Assembly (NCBI RefSeq): GCF_040436345.1
Contig: NC_133219.1
Location: 21,169,458 to 21,233,457 of the forward strand
DNA: 64,000 bases
Reading direction: 5' to 3'
DNA from: Pagrus major
Taxonomy: Eukaryota > Chordata > Actinopteri > Spariformes > Sparidae
This document shows, piece by piece, positions 56,513-64,000 of this stretch; the first letter of the stretch is position 1, and every line of letters starts with the position of its first letter. The position numbers were made by a program, and so were the translations under genes. The notes below the pieces were generated by a model that was not told where the DNA came from, did not search any database, and saw only the letters and a list, made by a program, of their open reading frames with translations.

Positions 56513-59500
56513 GATGCACATCTCTGTCTCCATCTGGATGCTCCCACAGATGACTTCCCACCTCTGCATACTCATCCTGTCCAGCTTGGCAGTCTCATCC
56601 CAACTGGGTGAGTCCATTTACCCCTTATTGTGAGCTTGTTCATACATTAGCCCTAAACATCAACTTGTTGTCAAAGTCAGAGTCTACTAAATGTCTGTAC
56701 AGATATCCAAGTTGAATAATTATTGTAGGTAAAATCAAAGACACTAGTAACTACACAAGTTACAACTATATAAGTTAAATAAATGGAAGTGGAAGAGGAA
56801 TATAATTACATAAGTACTTCAGGTTTGTACTTTAATACATTACTTGAGTAAATATAGTGACTGTTTCTAATGTGCATTTCTTATTTATACTGTGTGTTGC
56901 AGGTTTGGAGGATGTTTTCTTCAGTCCCCAGGACCAGACAGTCAGAGAAGGGGAGGGAGTTTTCTTCCAGTGTGTGTCAGGGGAAAGTTCGCCTCCTGCA
57001 AGCATCACATGGCTCAAAGATGGGACCCTGGTCAAAAGAGGTCGACAGATTCAGGTGAGCTTGAAAGTGAACCATGTGACAGCTTATGGGAAGGGCATCA
57101 AACACCACTTCCTTGTAGGAAAAACTTTAAGAAGGGCTAATAAGGGTGAAGACTGACACTGCAGCGGCTTTGGTTGTAAAGCACAGACTAAAATGGGCAA
57201 GATCAGTGTTTTCATACCACCTCTGAAATCATTTACAGGGCTGAAACAGCCATTCAGGCTCACAGACAGAAACTGTGATTTTAGTCTTCTTCATGTCATT
57301 CAAATTTGACTCAGAAACCTCAATGGGCGACTGAAATATCCTTACAACTTATGAGTGCCGGACTAGTGAGACTAACATCATTTGTTGGGACACTGGCTTT
57401 TTATGATAAACCGTCTTTATGACCTTTCTGCAGTCAGTCAGATTCCCACAGATGTGGACATCAGAGGTTTATCAGGTGGTGTGCTGTGAATGCTGCTGTA
57501 CGTGACTCATGTGCAGTGCTGGAATGTAGCAAAGTGTATTTAATTGGTTGTTTCAATCAAGGTAAAATTAAATTTTACATGTATTATTTTTTTTTTTTTA
57601 CCTAGATTTTTACTGCATGCTTCAACCTGTGTTTTCATGTTCAGGGCGAGTTTGGAGGTGGTAACCAGAAGAAGACCTCAGGCACTCTGCATCTTTTCAA
57701 CGTAACGTTAGAGGATGATGGGATGTACATTTGTGTCACACACAATGCTTTACTGAACATCAGCAAGAGGAGCAAGCCAGCTAAACTAACTGTGCAGGGT
57801 GAGTTTGCGTTTTTATTCTTCAATTCATACTGGCAAATTGTCACTTTATGTCTTATATATAGTATATGGTATGGTATGCAGTCTATTGAAAATTTACAAC
57901 AATGTCACAAAAATCTTTTACATTTCTAATGAGTTGTCAGTTAAGTGAAGTGAAATCTGTCATTGTGCAATTCCTCATGCTCCAATGTACTTTCAACTGT
58001 TACAGTATTTTTTTAAATCAGTATTGATGCAGGGCAGCATCAGCTAGATCACCAATACCACAAAAATGGAATTGAATTGAAAATATCTCTTAGAAGACTT
58101 AGTTGAAGACAAGAGAAATGATCCATTGCCAATTTAAATATTTTAATTCTACATTTGTGAAGACCCAGTGAATCAGAATCAAGATCAGAATTGCTTTTGT
58201 TGCCAAGTAAGTCTACACATGAGAGGAATTTGCTGTGGTCTGTAGGTGCAAAACAACAAACAATACTAAAAGCACTTAAAAGACATAATAAAAAATATAA
58301 AAATATAATAGTGTGAATATAAATATAAATAAAGTGTGAGCGATTTTAAAGTAGGTGAAGACTGTCCAGATTTATCCATTAGTTTGACCTAGATTGTGCA
58401 AGCTCGCAGTAGATACTGATATTGTAATGTGCAACATTAAATGACTTATTCACATACATTTTTTGCACTGGTGGGTAATATCTTGTAGTGTTGGCCCTCT
58501 ACCTTGCAGGGGTCCCGAGGAGGCTGCAGATCATCCAGGGCCCTGACAACATCACTGCTGCCATGGGAACAGAGGTCTCCATGCACTGCGATGTTGGTGG
58601 CTTCCCTGTTCCCATGGTGCACTGGTTCAAAGACGGCTGCCTCCTGACGAACTGCTCGGCCTCGTTCAGCCTCCACAACAATGGACAGCTGCTCACATTC
58701 AGGTTCAACAACAGAAATATTAATTCCTATTGTTCTTTTTATTTTTTTTCCAAATTGTAAAGAACTATGCACTGTAAAGAATTATGCTAATTTTTCTTTT
58801 AATTCAGGAATATGTTTGTATACAGTTTATGTCAGGTAGCGATCCACACAGTCTGTAGTTTTGATGCTTTTAAAGTGGTTTTATGGTCCTGCCAGACAGA
58901 ATTTAAAGTCTTATTTCTGGCTGTGTTTTCAGGAATGTGACCAAGGAGGATGAGGGCTCATATCACTGTGAAGCATCCAACCAGAACGAGTCAATCAAGT
59001 CTCAGTCCGCCTTCCTTCTTCCAGCTGGTACTGTATGCCTACATGTTCAGTAAACTTAATTGTAAATATTAAATGATAAGTTCACCCTAAAATAAGAATT
59101 CAGTTAGAAAACTGTGAAAAGCACATACACAGGAACGACACATGTACATTTAAGCAACTAACACGTTGTGTTTCCAGAGATGGACTGGCGCTTCGTCCAG
59201 CAGCCCGCCAACCTGACAGTGAGGAGAGGAGAAAATGCTACAGTCACCTGCAGGCCTCCATACAGCAAACCAGCAGCCCAGGTGTCCTGGTTCAAAAACA
59301 ACCATCTGCTCACTCCCACAGCTCACTCAACTGTGCTGCCCAGTGGAGACCTCTTCTTCCACAGGTGTGTGTGTTGTGTTTAAAAAGTTAATTTACACAG
59401 TGGTTTGTTTTTTTGTTTGTTTTAGCTGACTGGATTAGCTATCTGAGCTATTGCTAACGGAAGCTAGTCGCTACAGTCAAAGAGTAGCATGTCCAGTATA

Positions 59501-62500
59501 GTGAGCAGCCTGAGGTTTTGGAGCTTCCTGCGAATTCTGGCCATCTCTAACAAACCTTTAACAGCTGACCATTAGTAAGGATGTATGTTATTGAACTTCT
59601 TCAGGATATGGACTTTGGTACATTATGTCTGTCTTTATTGTAACAATTGGGGCTACGTACCTACAAAAACGTACCCCAAATAATACTGTATATAACCTCT
59701 TCAAGGTGTCTGCAATCTTGTGTGTCCTGACATTATTCTCTGCAGTGTCCAGGAGTTTGACAGTGGGAGCTACTTCTGCAGGGCCTCCAACATCCACCTT
59801 CAAAGATTTCTCACTTCTCGAAGAGCAGCCCTAACTGTGCAAGGTACAACATTACAATAGATATGACATACTGTGCCATTGTTGCTTCATCTGTTCAAGC
59901 TGTTCAAAATGGGTGAGAATCAAAGAGTATACGATACGATACGATACGATATGATACGATACAATACGATACGATACGATGTGTTGCCCACAATAACGAT
60001 AGTAGTAGTTGTTATGAGCAGCTGTATGGTTCCATTGTTCCTAGCTGTGGTATTCAGGCGGCCGGGCCTGCTTTGAACACGAACATTTTCAAAGCAAACG
60101 CTTCAGACCCCGCAGGACACTCAGTTAAGAGCATCAGGGGGGAGCCGAGAGGCAGGTGCTGGGACAGGGGATGCCCAAGATCCATTTACAAGATTTTTAA
60201 CCGCAGCAACTTCAGTAAAAAATATTGAGATTTGGCCTCAGTGTATTGATAATCATTTCCCAAGAGGAGGTGATACAATATATGCCATATCAATATTTTT
60301 TCCCACCCCTTGTATATATGAATTCTTTCCTTCTCCTGGCAGCCCCTCCATCAGTGAAACTGTGGCCTCAAGTGTTGACAGTGCCTGTGGGTGCTCGGGT
60401 GGTGCTGGAGTGTCAAGTGTCTGGTCACCCTCTACCCTCCATTAGCTGGGTGAAGAGAGGCCACTCCAAGCAGACAGGGGGCAAAATTGCTTTAGGGTAA
60501 GTTAAAGTGTTGTGATTTTATTGGAAAGGACAAAAATTTTTAGTCCTGTAGTACTATGATAAATGTCTCATAGTACATGACCATTTACATCTTTCTTATA
60601 TAGACTGAGAAATGCCACGCTCCACATCCAGTCAGCCAGGAGCTATGATGAGGGAGTGTATGTGTGCGAGGCATCTAACACACTGGGCCAAAGCCACAAC
60701 ACAGCAATGCTGAGAGTTGCTGGTAATTTTTTTTACACTTTACTTCATTGCAATGTCATGAACTAACTCCTTCTCAAATCAGCAGTTGAGTCCAGCTGAA
60801 GAAATGTACTTTTCGTGGAATAAAGTTTACAAAATATCACTTATGAGAAGATTCAACTTGTTGAGAAAAAGTCCAATACAATACATGTATCTACTTTAAA
60901 CAATATTTGACTTCTTTAAAAGACAATGTGACATTCTGTGCACAAATAATGATTACGTGGCACAAAATTTCAGTATGTTGCATTGGTTTAAGTAGTGAAA
61001 GAAATTAACTCTGGGTGCGGAATTATATGTGTTATATTCTACACACACATTATACACATTGTGTAATATGATGTATGTGATGATAGTAATGCAGACTCAA
61101 CTTTCCTCTTTCCTCCTGCCAGTGAGTCCCATCATAGTGACCTCCGCAGGTCAGGTGAGCTGCAGGATCGGGGCTTCAGCGGTCCTCCCTTGCAAGGCTG
61201 TAGGTATTCTGCCCATTACTTACAACTGGACCAAAGGCAGAGCAGAGACACTGTCTCCCATCAGCTCCACTGAAGACAGACACATTGATGGTGAGTCCAA
61301 AGTGTGATTGGAGCCATTTTTGCATTTATTTCAACTAGGTTTTTCACCAAGTTCTTATTGGAAGTTGGACCAGGTGTGAAAACATTTCAGCTCTCTGTGA
61401 TTTATGACTTGTTATCTTGTGGCCTATGTAGAAGATGGAGCTCTGCATATTTCCAGTGTGCAGTATTATGATGCAGGAGAATATTACTGTACTGCTGAGA
61501 ACCGAGCAGGACGACATCAGAGACGTACCATCCTCACTGTCACAGGTACGTCACCATCAACTCATCTAGTGCTATTTCCTCTTCAATGGTAGTGTAACAA
61601 ATACAATACAAATGCACATATATCGTCGGGTGAGAGTGTGTGTGTAGTGCTGCCATTATATATTAATTTAACATAATAACATAGTTTGACATTTAGGTTT
61701 TACAAATAGCATTTTCATCAGGCCATGTTGTGCTGTCATTATTGATCCACAGTGAATTACAGTCACTCACACCCACACACATACACACACACAGTAAATA
61801 CCTTGTATGACAAGATGCTTCCTTGACCAAAAATGCACAAGTTTCTTCTCCTGCTGACTGTCTTTCCTGCTGTCCTCTGTCCGAAGCTGAACATCATCCA
61901 GCTGATAGAGGCAGGCAGACAAGACTGGTTTTGTCTGCTGTGAGTAACAACGCTGTGAAAATCTCTGCTGTGGCTTGTTTGGCGACACTGTTTTGCTTTA
62001 AAATCAGTGTGTAGACTCTGTTTATGGTTTTTATGTGTGGTTTCTGTCCAGAGGCTGTGAATTACTCTTGATTGTGCGTGCTCTTTGCAACCTAATATGC
62101 AGTGACTTTTCATTGGGTAACATCACTGCTCTGGTAGTTGTGGCCATCCTATCACCTGCTTTGTACTTGTTTTGTGGCTTCTGGTTGTGTCAAGTGTACT
62201 GCCTATCTGAAACTAAGAGCCTTTCTTTTCATATTTTCTAGAGCAACAACACTAGCAAAAAAACACCAGCTTCCCAAACCGATGAGTCTGTGGTTGAGCA
62301 AGTTCCGAAGACAACACATCAACCACGTGTCAAGACACAGCGCAACGAGGCCACATGTATTACTTTCTTTTTATACCTACAGCCATTATAGTTTATTGTA
62401 AATAATATAGGTATAACTGGGCAACAGCAGCATAAAGTCATACAATTGGTCGACACTGTCGTTTGTTTACAACCTGATAACTATTGACTAACTGTACTTA

Positions 62501-64000
62501 TTTGTTGCCCTATTTGATGTATTTTAGCAGTGTTGCTGTGATACCAGATTGAGCCATTCATTTGATGAAATTGTATCGGTTATATGAAAGAAAACAAGGC
62601 ATTAACTTTCTGTCACTATTTCTAGGCTCCTTAATACACTGTGACGCTACAACAAGCAGCGCTACCACATCTTCCACATTTCCAAGGGGAGCAGTAGCTG
62701 AGCTAAAAATGCCACGTGGGTCGCATGGCCGTCTTCTACAGCATCACCTGAATCAGCCAACGACCAAGCCAACCCAGCCGTTAGTCACTCAGATGCAGCC
62801 TCCGATGTTACCACCTCCTCCACATCCGAACTTCCAGCCAGCACATCTCCACACTCACAGCCAGACATCGATTGTCACCAGCGAAGTGTTGGGTACAACC
62901 GTTCAGTATGTACTCACTGAGAGTCCATCCCATTTGACATTAACATCATCACATACACAATTTCAGCAACAAGGAAGTGACATATTGTTGATAGAGCCTG
63001 ATTCAAAGGGCTCTAAGATTCATGCTGTGTCAGCCAGTCAAATCACAGAGTATGTCACTGAGACGTCCGTGCCTCAACCACCATCAAACCCTCCAGTGGG
63101 TAGGCCCTTTAGCTCTCTCAAGTTGGATTCATATTCACCGACTACAGCTCAGAGTCCTGAGATGAACAACTCTGGCTCATCCACCGTGTCTTCTGCTTCA
63201 CAAGCAGACCCAACTCAACCTCATCAGCTAGTGACAAAAAAACAGTTTTACCAATCCTACCATCAGCCAACTTTAACCCAGATTTCTCAAACCAAACTCG
63301 AGGACCTAGGTCAACCTCTACAACAGAAAACACATTCACCAACCCTCTCACAGATATCTCCATCTGATCAAAAACAATCGTTCACTCAAAGGCTTTTCCC
63401 AAAATTCCATCTTGAGCTGCCAACAACACAGCATTACCTGGCTTCCACACAACCTACACCTACTTCAGTCACAAAGCCTCAACAATTCAACAGCCAGCCT
63501 TTGCCCACAATGTCTCAACCAACTTCAACCATATCTACAGTCCCTCAAAGCCAACCTCGACCATCTCCGACACAACATCCACCGCTCCACTCACAATCCC
63601 CTCTACCACAGACAGAAGCTCTTCCACTCCAACACAGAAAGCCTTCAATCCCAACTCTTCATCCTCCCGATCAGACTTCCAATCCTTCAACATCAACCCC
63701 TGCGATTCGTGTTGTCCATCAGGTCAACATGTCCGATCAGGTACAACTAAATAACAGCCAGCAAGGGGATACAGTTCAGTCAGTTAAATCCCCCAATGAC
63801 ACAGAGCTTATAGAGTGGCTGAAGCGGAATACATCCCAGTCACCTATGACCAGCAATGATCCAAGGTAGGTAAGATAAAAAGATGGTGGAGTGATGGATA
63901 TTGTGCTTCAAAGCAGTGAGAACTCACTTGAGTTTGTCCTTTACGCTCCAGAGTAACGCAGCAGTCTCCATCATGGCTGCCCGTGCTGGAGAAACATGAC
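56463..64000 (+). CDS. Five-Ig-domain protein with mucin-like stalk, partial at 3' end
   Basis: Probable cell-surface or secreted adhesion protein; family not recognised. Exons: 56463-56607, 56903-57054, 57645-57798, 58510-58702, 58933-59027, 59178-59364, 59746-59843, 60343-60496, 60604-60722, 61123-61290, 61432-61545, 61887-61939, 62242-62356, 62626-63865, 63952-64000+. All phases join to about 1012 aa before the window ends. The signal peptide is MTSHLCILILSSLAVSS, reached from ATG 56463 or, more likely, 56514. Five I-set Ig domains follow, each on two exons with phase-1 outer borders. Each has the Cys pair, the Trp, and a DxGxYxC-type motif, for example DDGMYIC, DEGSYHC, DSGSYFC, DEGVYVC and DAGEYYC. 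Exons 12-14 encode a roughly 470-residue Pro/Ser/Thr/Gln-rich stalk. No FN3 domain or kinase is seen. A membrane helix is expected past 64000 but not visible. Confidence 0.85.
58176..58345 (+). repeat. Interspersed repeat in Ig gene intron 3
   Basis: GAATCAGAATCAAGATCAGA followed by TTGCCAAGTAAGTCTACACA, AGGAATTTGCTGTGG and an AATATAAAAATATAAT tail forms a known type of fish interspersed repeat, resembling the 3' end of a retroelement. Confidence 0.6.
59075..59105. repeat. Short repeat end (TTCACCCTAAAATAAGAATT)
   Basis: GATAAGTTCACCCTAAAATA resembles the end of a common small fish element. Its complement-like counterpart is near 25160-25199. Only one end is present. Confidence 0.4.
59929..59980. 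repeat. (ATACG)n pentanucleotide microsatellite
   Basis: About ten ATACG units with two substitutions, in intron 7 of the Ig gene. Confidence 0.92.

Noticed and set aside
62035-62241. Frame with a membrane-like stretch NITALVVVAILSPALYL between Ig gene exons 12 and 13
   Set aside because: The only nearby acceptor (…ATATGCAG) would give TGA at once in the phase left by exon 12, so it is not in frame.

Overview
The window reads as nuclear DNA of a ray-finned, probably percomorph, fish. Coding sequence is split into short exons with GT/AG borders. (TG)n microsatellites are long and common, and the intergenic space carries many short inverted-repeat elements and LINE debris of the kinds seen across spiny-rayed fish. 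The lens gene present is a gamma-M crystallin, a class known from fish. No bacterial operons, CRISPR arrays, rRNA or tRNA genes were found.

Layout. Bases 1 to about 30,500 are gene-poor: I found no convincing exon, only repeats, MITE-like elements, a decayed LINE fragment and a few stretches that look like candidate regulatory DNA. From 30,583 to 31,615 (minus strand) lies an intact three-exon gamma-M crystallin with its own TATA box, a Maf-like site and a poly(A) signal. At 34,408-39,070 (plus strand) is a complete ten-exon inositol polyphosphate 5-phosphatase INPP5E (640 aa), ending in a CaaX box. At 41,219-47,341 (minus strand) is a complete 13-exon PMPCA, the alpha subunit of the mitochondrial processing peptidase (517 aa). 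INPP5E and PMPCA stand tail to tail, as they do in human 9q34.3, which supports both calls. A 5'-truncated, broken LINE and two inverted copies of one MITE family lie in and around PMPCA intron 1 and promoter.

At 48,780-49,334 (plus strand) is a small three-exon gene I do not recognise. It encodes a 131-aa protein with a signal peptide, a near-perfect leucine zipper and a hydrophobic C-terminus that could be a GPI-anchor signal. From 56,463 to the right edge (plus strand) runs a large gene, cut by the window end, for a secreted or membrane protein. It has five Ig domains, each split over two exons, followed by a long Pro/Ser/Thr/Gln-rich stalk. I do not recognise its family either.

The genes do not form one pathway. 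INPP5E (ciliary phosphoinositide turnover) and PMPCA (mitochondrial import) are housekeeping neighbours by ancestry. The crystallin is a lens structural gene. The last two genes are the most likely places for undescribed biology.
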